A stretch of 34,350 bases of DNA. Source: Burkholderia sp. Ac-20365. Lineage in GTDB: Bacteria; Pseudomonadota; Gammaproteobacteria; Burkholderiales; Burkholderiaceae. Positions within the stretch are counted from its first letter, which is position 1, and each line of letters opens with the position of its first letter. The position numbers and the translations under genes are program-made. Below, piece after piece: positions 1 to 7,489 of the stretch. The notes beneath the pieces are model-generated. The model ran no database searches, was not told the origin of the DNA, and saw only the letters and a list, made by a program, of their open reading frames with translations. Location of the stretch: positions 1 through 34,350 of the forward strand of contig NZ_JAAGPI010000066.1 of the NCBI RefSeq assembly GCF_017104715.1. The letters run 5' to 3'.

Positions 1-197
1 GAGGACCCGTTGGGGGCCCTCAGGCGGGAACAAGAATTAGCGGTGTTCAGCGGCTTTCTTTTGCCTACTTTTCTTTGCCGCGGCAAAGAAAAGTAGGTGC
101 CGCCCCGCACAGGGGCGACGCGTGAAGTACGAAGACATATCGCGGATGCCAGCGACAACAAAAGCAAACCAAACCAGCGTCCGCAAGACAAAAAACG
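1..197. other. Left-edge intergenic stretch with palindromes
   Basis: No convincing gene is visible here. The stretch holds the perfect 34-bp palindrome at 64-97 and a second short inverted repeat at 101-117 (CGCCCC, five-base loop, GGGGCG). It follows the stop codon of the beta-propeller gene, so one of these hairpins may end that transcript. A 97-codon minus-strand open frame at 37-330 runs through the palindrome and overlaps the beta-propeller gene, and I do not accept it. Confidence 0.6.
64..97. repeat. Perfect 34-bp palindrome, Burkholderia-type intergenic repeat
   Basis: Two 17-nt arms (64-80 and 81-97) are exact reverse complements with no loop. The outer part is CCTACTTTTCTTTG and the centre is CCGCGG. 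Very similar palindromes recur between genes in Burkholderia and Paraburkholderia genomes (from memory). It lies about 100 bp past the end of the minus-strand gene ending at 198, so it may act as a terminator or an mRNA-stabilising hairpin, but the U-tract expected of a classical terminator is not clear. Confidence 0.75.
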
Positions 198-1340
198 TCA
201 CCTGGACTCTATCGACCCCTGACTCGGCGGCGAAGTCACAATCCCCCACGCCAGCGGCAAATCCCCAATCTGCCCAACCGTCTGATAGTTCTTCGCATCG
301 AGCACGAACACAGCGTTCGACCGCCCACATGCCATCAACACTTTCGACCCATCCGGCGTAAAGCTGAAATGCCAGCAGCGCTGCCCCACAGGCGCATCGG
401 CGACATGCTCATAGGTCTTCGCATCGAACACCTGCAAGGTCTTGTCGCGCGCAGCCGCAACCAGCAGATGCTTGCCCTCCGGATCAAATGCAACACCATA
501 CGGTCCCATCTTCGTATCGACGGTCTTCAAAGGCTTCAACGTCGCCCCATCCAGCACGACAAACTTGTTGGTGTTCTCCAGCGTCACCACATACTGCTTG
601 CCATCCGGCGATGCCTTGATCCCCCGTGGCCGCGAACCCTTGTCCATCTTCACCGTTCGTACCAGCTTGCCCGTGCCCGTGCGGTACACGGACACCGTAT
701 CGTCACCCTCGTTGGTCACCAGCAACTCTCGCCCGTCCGGCGAAAACTCCACGCCCTCCGTCTCATGTCCGCTCTTCACCGAGCGCACCACCTTCATCGT
801 CTTCAGATCGACGATCGCAACCTCGGCGGGCGGGCTGTTCGCGTCGTCATCGTCGTCGTGGCCGCCTTTCCCCGCTCCGGCCTGTCCCTCCGGTTTGCCA
901 TCAGGCTTTCCTTCTGGCTTACCTTCCGGCTTATTTTCCGGTTTCCCACCCATCGCTTGCGGCGGCGGGCCGTTCTCGCCTGGCTCATACGTCACATACG
1001 CAAACCCGCGATGCACGCGCACGAACTCCGGGTTCTTGCCGATCTTCACCCGCTCGACCACCTGACCCGTGGCCGTGTCGATCACCGACAGATCACCCGT
1101 CTTGTTCGCCACCAGCAGTTTGCGGCCGTCCGACGTCAGGCTCAGTCCGCGTGGCCCGTCTTTGCCAAGGGCGATGGTTTTCGTCAGCGTCATCTTGTCG
1201 AGGTCGATCACGCCGACGCCGTTCGTCTCGCTCGTCACGTACGCAACAGCCGCCGCCGATGCCTGGCCGATACCCGCGCCAAGCAGCACAGCAAACGCGA
1301 CGGAAGCCGCCACGCGTGTATATCCGGTTCTGCAACGCAT
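198..1340 (-). CDS. Secreted YVTN-family beta-propeller protein
   Basis: A 380-residue exported protein made of repeated blades of the 40-residue YVTN/SMP-30-like beta-propeller type. Blades recur as xxxVIDxxT/KT...V...G..P.gv..spDG..L.V and include VANKTGDLSVID, VTNEGDDTVSVY and VAAARDKTLQVFD. I start it at ATG 1340, which gives a clear Sec signal peptide (MRCRTGYTRVAASVAFAVLL... ending ASA) and a GGAG ribosome site 8 nt upstream. An in-frame TTG at 1511 gives a longer frame without a signal peptide and is unlikely. One blade loop carries a low-complexity run of PEGKPEGKPDGKPEGQ followed by an acidic HDDDDD patch. Such propellers often sit beside PQQ-dependent dehydrogenase genes; none is visible here, so the role is open. 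It probably binds a periplasmic partner or acts as a scaffold. Confidence 0.85.
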   Translation of the reverse strand: MRCRTGYTRVAASVAFAVLLGAGIGQASAAAVAYVTSETNGVGVIDLDKMTLTKTIALGKDGPRGLSLTSDGRKLLVANKTGDLSVIDTATGQVVERVKIGKNPEFVRVHRGFAYVTYEPGENGPPPQAMGGKPENKPEGKPEGKPDGKPEGQAGAGKGGHDDDDDANSPPAEVAIVDLKTMKVVRSVKSGHETEGVEFSPDGRELLVTNEGDDTVSVYRTGTGKLVRTVKMDKGSRPRGIKASPDGKQYVVTLENTNKFVVLDGATLKPLKTVDTKMGPYGVAFDPEGKHLLVAAARDKTLQVFDAKTYEHVADAPVGQRCWHFSFTPDGSKVLMACGRSNAVFVLDAKNYQTVGQIGDLPLAWGIVTSPPSQGSIESR

Positions 1341-1507
1341 CGATGTCTCCTGCGGAGTGTTGTTCGACGGGTCCGCGTCGGTTCGCGCGGGCCATGTTCG
1401 TTGTGCCGCAAGGGCGTATTCACCCACGCTCAAAGTAGCGCATCGCGCGAATGGATGACAGCGTGGAAGGCCGGGAGTTTTTCCCGAAATCGATGCAGGT
1501 ACGCGGC

Positions 1508-2122
1508 TCAATGCGCCACGTCCGGTTCAGGCGCGAGCAGGTCGACGAGCGCATCGACACCACGCCGCCACGACAGATCGGTATTGCCGCGAATATCGAC
1601 GGAGCGCTGGAACACGACCAGCCCGTTCGCCGTGTCTTCAATACGCAAGTTGATGTTGAGAATCAAATTGCTGATTTTCTGCACCCAGCACACGCCGACG
1701 CGCGGCACGCCGAGACGCCGGCCGATCTCCAGCTCGCAGCCGTTGCACGCGCTCAGATCCTGCGTCGCCTTGAAGCCGTCGATCAGCGTCGCCACCGGAC
1801 GGTTGTCCGCGACTTCGTAGACGCCGCGTTGGGCGACACGCGTGCGCAATGCGGTACTCGCCATCGCGGCGCGCGCCTGTTGTGACTGGGTAGTGGAATC
1901 ATCGTTGTACGCGGCGTTGTCGTCGATTACGACGCAGTCCAGCAGCGCAATGGCCGGAGGCGCGGCATCGACTGTCACCGAAACGGTACACAGTGCGGCG
2001 CCCGCAGCGAGCAGATGGGACAGCGCGCGGGCGCGCCGCAGTCCTATGACGTCAGCGTTGGATCGGCAAGCGGTCAACCCGGTCAGCCCTCCACGATCGA
2101 TATCCGCACGGCATGGGCGCAC
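1508..2122 (-). CDS. Secreted DUF2380/DUF3280-type protein
   Basis: About 204 codons from GTG 2122. An alternative start at TTG 2077 has a better-placed GGAGGG and would leave a more normal signal peptide (LRRARALSHLLAAGAALCTVSV... cut near VDAAPPA). The mature part begins AIALLDCVVIDD and contains WVQKISNLILNINLRIED and SVDIRGNTDLSWRRGV. I associate these motifs with the DUF2380/DUF3280 families of small exported proteins, found near PQQ/quinoprotein oxidation genes in methylotrophs and Burkholderia. Three cysteines (ACNGC and VCW) could form disulfides in the periplasm. It lies directly upstream of the beta-propeller gene on the same strand, 167 bp away, so the two may share a transcript. 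No enzymatic function is known to me. Confidence 0.75.
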   Translation of the reverse strand: MRPCRADIDRGGLTGLTACRSNADVIGLRRARALSHLLAAGAALCTVSVTVDAAPPAIALLDCVVIDDNAAYNDDSTTQSQQARAAMASTALRTRVAQRGVYEVADNRPVATLIDGFKATQDLSACNGCELEIGRRLGVPRVGVCWVQKISNLILNINLRIEDTANGLVVFQRSVDIRGNTDLSWRRGVDALVDLLAPEPDVAH

Positions 2123-2155
2123 CGATGCGCCCGCCCTCGCGGGATCGTGAAGCAG

Positions 2156-2194
2156 TTAACGGGCCTGATTAACCGGCCTGATTAACGGGCCTAA
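2156..2194. repeat. Three tandem copies of a 13-bp unit
   Basis: The units TTAACGGGCCTGA, TTAACCGGCCTGA and TTAACGGGCCTAA occupy 2156-2168, 2169-2181 and 2182-2194, with one or two differences between copies. They lie in the short gap between the 61-residue gene and the DUF2380-type gene, within about 60 bp upstream of the latter's possible start codons. Each unit contains a GGCC core. This could be replication slippage or a repeated protein-binding site upstream of the DUF2380-type gene. Confidence 0.7.
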
Positions 2195-2220
2195 TCCAGC
2201 CTGATGCGCAGCGCATCGGC

Positions 2221-2406
2221 TTACGTTTCCGTAGCAGCCTGCGCAGCGTGCGCGGCCGCCTCGGCGGCGAGCGCCTTGCCGACCTCGTCGGCAAATCGCT
2301 GCAATGCAGACAATGGCCCACTGACGCTGTGATACATCTGACTGCCGATCTGCGCGTCCAGCAGCACCTGCATGCCGGATTTTTTGGCCATTTCGATCAG
2401 ATCCAC
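2221..2406 (-). CDS. Small 61-residue conserved-looking protein
   Basis: I do not recognise the family. The start is GTG 2406 with a strong AAGGAG site 7 nt upstream, which argues that this is a real gene. The protein begins MDLIEMAKKSGMQVLLDAQI, continues with an amphipathic region (SALQRFADEVGKAL) and ends in an alanine-rich tail. It has no signal peptide or membrane segment and is probably helical and cytoplasmic. It is the first gene of the leftward trio with the DUF2380-type and beta-propeller genes and could be their regulator or accessory protein, but nothing in the sequence proves that. Confidence 0.6.
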   Translation of the reverse strand: MDLIEMAKKSGMQVLLDAQIGSQMYHSVSGPLSALQRFADEVGKALAAEAAAHAAQAATET

Positions 2407-2541
2407 CTGAAGTCTCCTTGCCGGGTACGTTCAATCGCCACAACACCAGCGTACCCAGTCAAATTGACCGTCATTCCTCTGAATAGAGGCCAAGGAGCGG
2501 ATCAATTTACCTGTTTCGACCGCAAAACCGCTTACAAGGCA

Positions 2542-3981
2542 TTACGGCGATTTGAGCGGCGCCAGTTGCGTCTCCATTCCGGACGGCTCCGCTTTCGGCG
2601 GCCGCGACGTATCGGCGCTCATGATAGAAAAACCGAACGTGTTCACGCCGTCGAGGCTGCGCGCAAACACCACGCCACCGTGCATATCGGCGACCGCCTT
2701 GACGATTGCGAGCCCGAGGCCGTGATTCTCGCGGCTATTGGTGCGCGACAGTTCCGCCCGATAAAAGCGGTCGAACGCGTGTTCGAGCACGTCGCGCCGG
2801 ATCGGCTCGCCGGGATTGGCGACGGCAACCCACACGCGGCCCGCTTCGCGCGAAATCGTCACGCCGATCCTCGCGCCCGGCGGCGAGTGGTGAATCGCGT
2901 TGATCAGCAGATTCGCAAAGGCCCGGCCGAACAGCGAACGGTTGACGCGCGCCATTGCGTCGCCGTGCAGTTCGGCCTGCACCTGCGCTTCTTCCATCGG
3001 CATTTCGAGGAATTCGACGGTGCGCGCGACTTCCGTCGCCAGTGAGACTTCGACCAGTTCCGTGGCCCGCTCGCCCTGATCGGCGCGCGCGAGGAACAGC
3101 ATGTCGTTGATGATGCCGCGCATCCGCTCGAACTCTTCGAGATTCGATTGCAGCGTGCGGCGCAGATCGTCGACCGAGCGGTTGCGCGTGAGCGCCACCT
3201 GCGTCTGCCCGATCAGAATCGTGACAGGCGTGCGCAGTTCGTGCGCGACGTCGGCATTGAACGATTCGAGGCGCACATAGGCCTGATCGAGCCGCTCCAG
3301 CGCGCCGTTGAACGAATGCGCGAGATCGTTCAGCTCGTACGGAAGTTCGGTCGTGCGCAAGCGCTGCGAGCGGTTATCGGCGCTCACTTCGGATGCGTCC
3401 ACCGTCAACCTGCGTAACGGCGCAAGGCCGATGCGCGTGACCCAGTAGCTCAGCAGCGACGCGCCCAACGCGCCCAATGCCGACAACGCCGCGAGCGCGA
3501 GGCCGAACTCGCGCAATGCCTGCTCGGTCGGCGCGTAGCTGGTCGCCACCTGCAACTGCACCTGCGGTCGCTCGCCGTTCGGCGGAATGGTCAGCGTGCG
3601 CGTCAGCAGGTCGTGGCCAGTGCCGTTATCCGTGACGCGCGCGTAGTCGCCGCGCCATTGCTGCGCAATCGTGCCCGACACCGGGTGGCCGTAATTGAAC
3701 AGCGCCGTCGTGCTCGAAATCGCATAGGCACTCGTGCCGTCGCGCGGCGTCATGTCCGTGAGCTTCTCTTGGGCGATGCGCCACTTGTCGCGATTGATCG
3801 CGTGATGCACGATGATCCGCGCCACTTCCGTGCGGCTATCGAGCGAATCGCGCAAGCGCTGTTCGAGCTGCGAGCGCAGCACGAGGAACAGCCCCGTGTC
3901 CACCAAAGTGAATACCGACAGCGCGACGAGCGCGAACAGCAGCGCGAGACGCCGCGCGATGGAACGGGTCGAGCCAATCAT
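2542..3981 (-). CDS. Sensor histidine kinase of the efflux operon
   Basis: A 479-residue inner-membrane two-component sensor. It has a membrane segment at about 12-35, a periplasmic sensing region of about 120 residues, a second membrane segment at about 160-182, a HAMP linker (about 183-235), a HisKA dimerisation domain with the phospho-acceptor His247 in FNADVAHELRTP, and a HATPase_c domain with N-box Asn361 (NLLINAIHHSP), a G1-like ANPGEP and a G2 HGLGLAIV. The layout matches the CusS/CopS/IrlS group of heavy-metal or efflux-linked sensors. Its start codon overlaps the stop of the regulator gene (ATGA at 3978-3981), so the two are translationally coupled. The signal sensed cannot be read from the sequence. 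The C-terminal 30 residues after the ATPase domain are a proline-rich tail. Confidence 0.93.
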   Translation of the reverse strand: MIGSTRSIARRLALLFALVALSVFTLVDTGLFLVLRSQLEQRLRDSLDSRTEVARIIVHHAINRDKWRIAQEKLTDMTPRDGTSAYAISSTTALFNYGHPVSGTIAQQWRGDYARVTDNGTGHDLLTRTLTIPPNGERPQVQLQVATSYAPTEQALREFGLALAALSALGALGASLLSYWVTRIGLAPLRRLTVDASEVSADNRSQRLRTTELPYELNDLAHSFNGALERLDQAYVRLESFNADVAHELRTPVTILIGQTQVALTRNRSVDDLRRTLQSNLEEFERMRGIINDMLFLARADQGERATELVEVSLATEVARTVEFLEMPMEEAQVQAELHGDAMARVNRSLFGRAFANLLINAIHHSPPGARIGVTISREAGRVWVAVANPGEPIRRDVLEHAFDRFYRAELSRTNSRENHGLGLAIVKAVADMHGGVVFARSLDGVNTFGFSIMSADTSRPPKAEPSGMETQLAPLKSP

Positions 3982-4664
3982 GATGCCTCCGCTTCCTCGC
4001 GGACTTCGAGTACATAGCCCATGCCGCGCATGGTGTGCAGCAGCTTGGTCGAAAACGGTCCGTCGAGCTTCGCGCGCAGCCGCTTGATCGCCGTTTCGAC
4101 GACATTAGTGTGGCTGTCGAAGTTCACGTCCCACACCAGTTCCGTGATCATCGCTTTCGACAGGATATCGCCCTGTCGCCGCGCGAGCACGCTAAGCAAC
4201 TGGAACTCTTTTGCGGTCAGGTCGAGCCGCACGCCGCTGCGCGTCGCGCGCCGGCCGATCAGATCGACATACAGGTCGCCGACGCAGATCAGCGTCGACT
4301 CCTGCACGCGCGTGCGTCGCGCGAGCGCGTGCAGGCGCTCGACCAGTTCGAGAAACGAAAACGGCTTGGTCAGATAATCGTCCGCGCCTTCACGCAGGCC
4401 ACGCACGCGGTCGTTCACGTGATCGCGCGCGGTCAGCATGATCACAGGCGTCGACTTGCGCATGCGCAGCGCCTTGAGCACGCTGAGTCCGTCGCGCTTG
4501 GGCAGCATCACGTCGAGCACGATGATGTCGTAATCGAACTCGGACGCGAGATGCAGACCTTCTTCGCCGTCCAGCGCGACGTCGACGACCCAGCCCTGCT
4601 CCGTCAAACCGCGGCGCAGATAATCGACGACCTTGAATTCATCCTCCACGATGAGCAGCTTCAT
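3978..4664 (-). CDS. OmpR/PhoB-family response regulator of the efflux operon
   Basis: A 228-residue DNA-binding regulator. The receiver domain (1-118) has the acidic pocket E8/D9, phospho-acceptor Asp51 in VLDVMLP, Thr78 in MLTA and Lys100 in TKPF. The winged-helix Trans_reg_C domain (about 128-222) contains LTAKEFQLLSVLARRQGDIL and ends in RGMGYVL. It is most like the CusR/IrlR/CopR group. ATG 4664 is preceded by AAAGGAG, with a good sigma70 promoter and an 11-bp direct repeat upstream (separate entries), so the regulator-kinase pair can be transcribed on its own and is probably autoregulated. It follows the outer-membrane efflux gene by 77 bp, which points to the RND pump as its main target. 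Confidence 0.94.
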   Translation of the reverse strand: MKLLIVEDEFKVVDYLRRGLTEQGWVVDVALDGEEGLHLASEFDYDIIVLDVMLPKRDGLSVLKALRMRKSTPVIMLTARDHVNDRVRGLREGADDYLTKPFSFLELVERLHALARRTRVQESTLICVGDLYVDLIGRRATRSGVRLDLTAKEFQLLSVLARRQGDILSKAMITELVWDVNFDSHTNVVETAIKRLRAKLDGPFSTKLLHTMRGMGYVLEVREEAEAS

Positions 4665-4690
4665 GGGCGCTCCTTTGTATTGTCCTCTTC

Positions 4691-4719
4691 ATTATAAGTA
4701 GGCTTTTCAAACGTGTTCA
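4691..4719 (-). promoter_or_regulatory. Sigma70-type promoter for the response regulator
   Basis: On the minus strand the -10 element is a perfect TATAAT (4691-4696). It is spaced 17 nt from TGAACA (4714-4719), which matches TTGACA at four of six positions. It lies 27 nt upstream of the regulator's ATG, so the 5' leader would be very short. Confidence 0.65.
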
Positions 4720-4731
4720 GCCCGTCCTTTA

Positions 4732-4749
4732 CAGTCTGTTTTCAGTCTG
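4732..4749 (-). promoter_or_regulatory. 11-bp direct repeat, candidate response-regulator box
   Basis: On the minus strand, CAGACTGAAAA is followed by CAGACTGTAAA: the 7-bp core CAGACTG repeats with an 11-bp period (4743-4749 and 4732-4738). OmpR/PhoB-family regulators bind as head-to-tail dimers to direct repeats with this spacing. The site lies 12 nt upstream of the -35 element and overlaps the stop codon of the outer-membrane efflux gene. It is a sensible place for autoregulation of the regulator-kinase pair. Confidence 0.5.
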
Positions 4750-6253
4750 GTGCATGGGTGCTGGATGCGCCTGCATCATTCGATGCATCTTTGGCCGCTT
4801 CTGCGGGCATGCGCTGCGCGTCCGCATCCTGTACGTCCCAACCGCCGCCCAGCGCTTTCACGAGCGCGACGGATGTCGTCATCTGCTGGCCGTGAATCTG
4901 CACGTCCTGCCGCTGGCTCGTCAGCAACGACTGCTGCGCGGTGATGACATCAAGATACGCGACGAGCCCGCCCGAATAGCGGTCGTTGGCAAGCGACAAC
5001 AGGCGCTGCGCATCCGCGACGGCATCGTGCGACTGCGACGCAGCGCGGTCAAGCACGGAAAGCCCGGTGATGCCGTCCTGCACCTGCTGGAAAGCAGTCA
5101 GCACCGCCTGCCGGTAGTTGGCCTGCGCGGCCACGTAGCCCTCGCTGGCAAAATCGACGTTGGCTGCGCGCCGCCCGCCATCGAACACGACCTGACTGAG
5201 CGCAGTGCCTAGCGACCACATCAAACTCGGCGCGCTCAACAGGCTCGCGAAATCGGTGCTTTGCCAACCGATGCCAGGCGTGAGCGTCAGGCTCGGAAAG
5301 AACGCGGCCTTCGCTACGCCGATCTGCGCATTCGCGGCCGCCATCGCGCGTTCCGCCGATGCGATATCCGGGCGGCGCTGCAACACATCGCTCGGCACGC
5401 CGAGCGGAATCGCGGGCACGGGATATTCGACCACCTTCGGCTCGATCGAAAACTGCGGCGCGGGCACGGCGACGAGCGCCGCGATTGCATGCGCGAACTG
5501 CTCACGCTGCGCCACAAGTAGCTGCGCCTGCACGCGCGTCTGGTCGAGCAGCGACTTCTGCTGCAACACGTCGAGGCCGGACACTGAGCCGAGATCGTGC
5601 TCCGTTGTTACGTAGTCAAGCGCCTTCTGCTGCAAATCGACCGAGCGATTCAACACGTCGATTTCCGCATCGAGTTCGCGCAGCGAGAAATAGTCGGTGG
5701 CGAGATCCGTGGTGAGCACGAGGCGCGCGTTCGCCAGATCGTCGCGCGACTGTTCCGCCGACGCCCGCGCACCTTCCACCTGACGTCGAATGCGACCGAA
5801 CAGATCGACGTCGTAGTTGATGGTCGAGCCGATCTGCAGATCGTTCTGCACCGTCGACTGACTCGGCGTCGCGTAATTGGTCAGCGGCCGGTTGCTCGAA
5901 ATACGCTGGCGTGCTGCCGATGCATTCAGATCGACTTCCGGAATCAGTTGCGCCCGCGTATTGGCGAGCGTCGCGCGCGCCTGTGCGTAGTGCGCGCTAG
6001 CGGCCGCAAGCGTCTGGTTTTGCGCGAGCGCCTGCGTTTCGAGGCTGTCGAGCGTGGTATCGCCGAAAGACTGCCACCAGTCCGGCGCGATCGGCGCATG
6101 CGAAGGCTGCGCGAGGCGCCAGTATGAGTCCGTGCGCCATGTCGGCGGCGCGTCCGTCAATGGCGTCTTGTAGTCGGGGCCGACCGTGCACGCGCACAGC
6201 GTGGCAGCGAGAGCCAGTGTGCTTGCGCGCGCGGCATGGATGAGCGTGTTCAC
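4742..6253 (-). CDS. RND efflux outer-membrane lipoprotein (NodT/OprM type)
   Basis: A 503-residue outer-membrane channel of a tripartite efflux system. The N-terminus is a lipoprotein signal with lipobox LCAC (lipidated Cys22), followed by TVGPDYKTP, the typical start of mature NodT-family proteins. Two duplicated outer-membrane efflux (TolC-like) repeats follow, with long heptad-rich helices (about 80-210 and 280-470). Family signatures include RRPDIASAERAMAAANAQIGVAKAAFFP split over positions about 295-322, and GGGWD near the end. The start codon overlaps the adaptor stop (ATGA at 6250-6253). The C-terminal 30 residues are Ala/Asp-rich. It should pair with the adaptor and permease encoded just upstream. 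Confidence 0.94.
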   Translation of the reverse strand: MNTLIHAARASTLALAATLCACTVGPDYKTPLTDAPPTWRTDSYWRLAQPSHAPIAPDWWQSFGDTTLDSLETQALAQNQTLAAASAHYAQARATLANTRAQLIPEVDLNASAARQRISSNRPLTNYATPSQSTVQNDLQIGSTINYDVDLFGRIRRQVEGARASAEQSRDDLANARLVLTTDLATDYFSLRELDAEIDVLNRSVDLQQKALDYVTTEHDLGSVSGLDVLQQKSLLDQTRVQAQLLVAQREQFAHAIAALVAVPAPQFSIEPKVVEYPVPAIPLGVPSDVLQRRPDIASAERAMAAANAQIGVAKAAFFPSLTLTPGIGWQSTDFASLLSAPSLMWSLGTALSQVVFDGGRRAANVDFASEGYVAAQANYRQAVLTAFQQVQDGITGLSVLDRAASQSHDAVADAQRLLSLANDRYSGGLVAYLDVITAQQSLLTSQRQDVQIHGQQMTTSVALVKALGGGWDVQDADAQRMPAEAAKDASNDAGASSTHAPD

Positions 6254-7488
6254 GACGCCGCCTTGCCTTTGGCCTGGGTTGGCGATTGCGGGCGAGACAC
6301 TTCGACATGGTCGCCGTCTTCGATCGAATCGCTCGGGTTGATGATCACGCGGTCGTTCGGCTCGATGCCGCTTTCGATTTCCAGCGTCTGGCCGAGATCC
6401 TGCGCAATCTGCACCTTGCGCAGATGCACGACGCCATCGTTATCGACGACAGCCACGCGCGGCCCTTCCGCGCGGAACAGCAATGCGTTGCCCGGCACCG
6501 ATAGCTGCGCGCGCGCGCCCGAAGGCAGCGCGACCTGCACGTACGCGCCCGGCCTCAACTTGCCGTCCGGATTGCGCAGCGTCACTTCGACCTGCAGCGA
6601 ACGCGTGGGCACATCGATCGCGCCTGAGATGTGCGTGATCTGTCCATGGAACTGCTGGCCCGGCAATTCGGCTTGCGTGACCACTACGTCTTCGCCGACC
6701 TTGATGTTCTGCGCGTAAGCCTGCGGCAGTTGCACGAAGACCCGCAGCGGATCCGACTGCGCGAGCGCGAACAGTGCGCGGCTCGTGCCGCTGCCCGCAT
6801 CGATCAGATCGCCGACATCGACATTGCGCTGCGTGACCACGCCTGCAAACGGCGCGACGATACGCTTGAAGCTTTCGAGCTGGCGCAGCCGCTTCACGTT
6901 CGCTTCGGCAGCGGCGAGATTGGCGACGTCCTGAGAGTACGTGCTTTGCCGCTCGTCGAGTTCCTGTTGCGAGACGGCATCGCGCTGACGCAGTTGCTGC
7001 CAGCGTTCGTACGAGCTTTTGGCAAGACCGAGGCTCGACTGGATCTGGTCGCGCTGCGCAACGGCTTGCGCGAGTTCCTGGTCGATTTCAGGCGTATCCA
7101 GTTCTGCCAGCAACTGACCTTCCTGTACGCGCGTGCCGATATCCGCATACCAGTGCAGCAGATAACCCGTCGCGCGCGCGAAGATCGGCGACTCGACGTA
7201 GCCGCGCAACGTGCCCGGCAAGACCGTCACGCCCGCGGTGCCGTCAGTCTGCTTCGGCGTCACCACGTCGACATATTGCTTCGCGTTTTGCTGCGTCGTT
7301 TGCGTAACCGAGCGGCTTTGCATGATGTTCGCGACCACGGTCCGCAATGCGCCGATCGCCAGCAGGATCAGCACGATCACGATCGCGATCTTCGCGCGCC
7401 GCCATTCGCGATGGCGCGGCGGCAACGCGTGCCCATCCGGGGTTTCCCGCGCGGGAATCGCTAGCGAAGAATGCGTTTTTTCAGTCAT
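6250..7488 (-). CDS. RND efflux periplasmic adaptor (HlyD/AcrA family)
   Basis: About 412 residues from ATG 7488, which sits 1 nt after the permease stop codon. In-frame starts at 7545 and 7554 lie inside the permease gene, lack a ribosome site and add an uninformative Thr/Arg-rich extension. The protein has one membrane anchor (IAIVIVLILLAIGAL), a biotinyl-lipoyl-like domain split by a coiled-coil hairpin (LDTPEIDQELAQAVAQ... to ...LAAAEANVKRLRQLESF), then APFAGVVTQRNVDVGDLI, a beta-barrel domain and a membrane-proximal domain. It uses an uncleaved anchor rather than a lipobox. Its role is to bridge the inner-membrane permease and the outer-membrane channel. The order permease-adaptor-channel differs from the more common adaptor-first order. 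Confidence 0.93.
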   Translation of the reverse strand: MTEKTHSSLAIPARETPDGHALPPRHREWRRAKIAIVIVLILLAIGALRTVVANIMQSRSVTQTTQQNAKQYVDVVTPKQTDGTAGVTVLPGTLRGYVESPIFARATGYLLHWYADIGTRVQEGQLLAELDTPEIDQELAQAVAQRDQIQSSLGLAKSSYERWQQLRQRDAVSQQELDERQSTYSQDVANLAAAEANVKRLRQLESFKRIVAPFAGVVTQRNVDVGDLIDAGSGTSRALFALAQSDPLRVFVQLPQAYAQNIKVGEDVVVTQAELPGQQFHGQITHISGAIDVPTRSLQVEVTLRNPDGKLRPGAYVQVALPSGARAQLSVPGNALLFRAEGPRVAVVDNDGVVHLRKVQIAQDLGQTLEIESGIEPNDRVIINPSDSIEDGDHVEVSRPQSPTQAKGKAAS

Positions 7489-7489
7489 C

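Noticed and set aside
37..330. 97-codon minus-strand frame
   Set aside because: It reads through the 34-bp palindrome and overlaps the end of the beta-propeller gene in another frame. The peptide encoded by the palindrome (HLLFFAAAKKS) is a familiar artefact of this repeat.
369..1820. 483-codon plus-strand frame
   Set aside because: It lies antisense to two well-supported exported proteins, has Arg/His-rich content typical of the reverse strand of high-G+C genes, and no recognisable domain.
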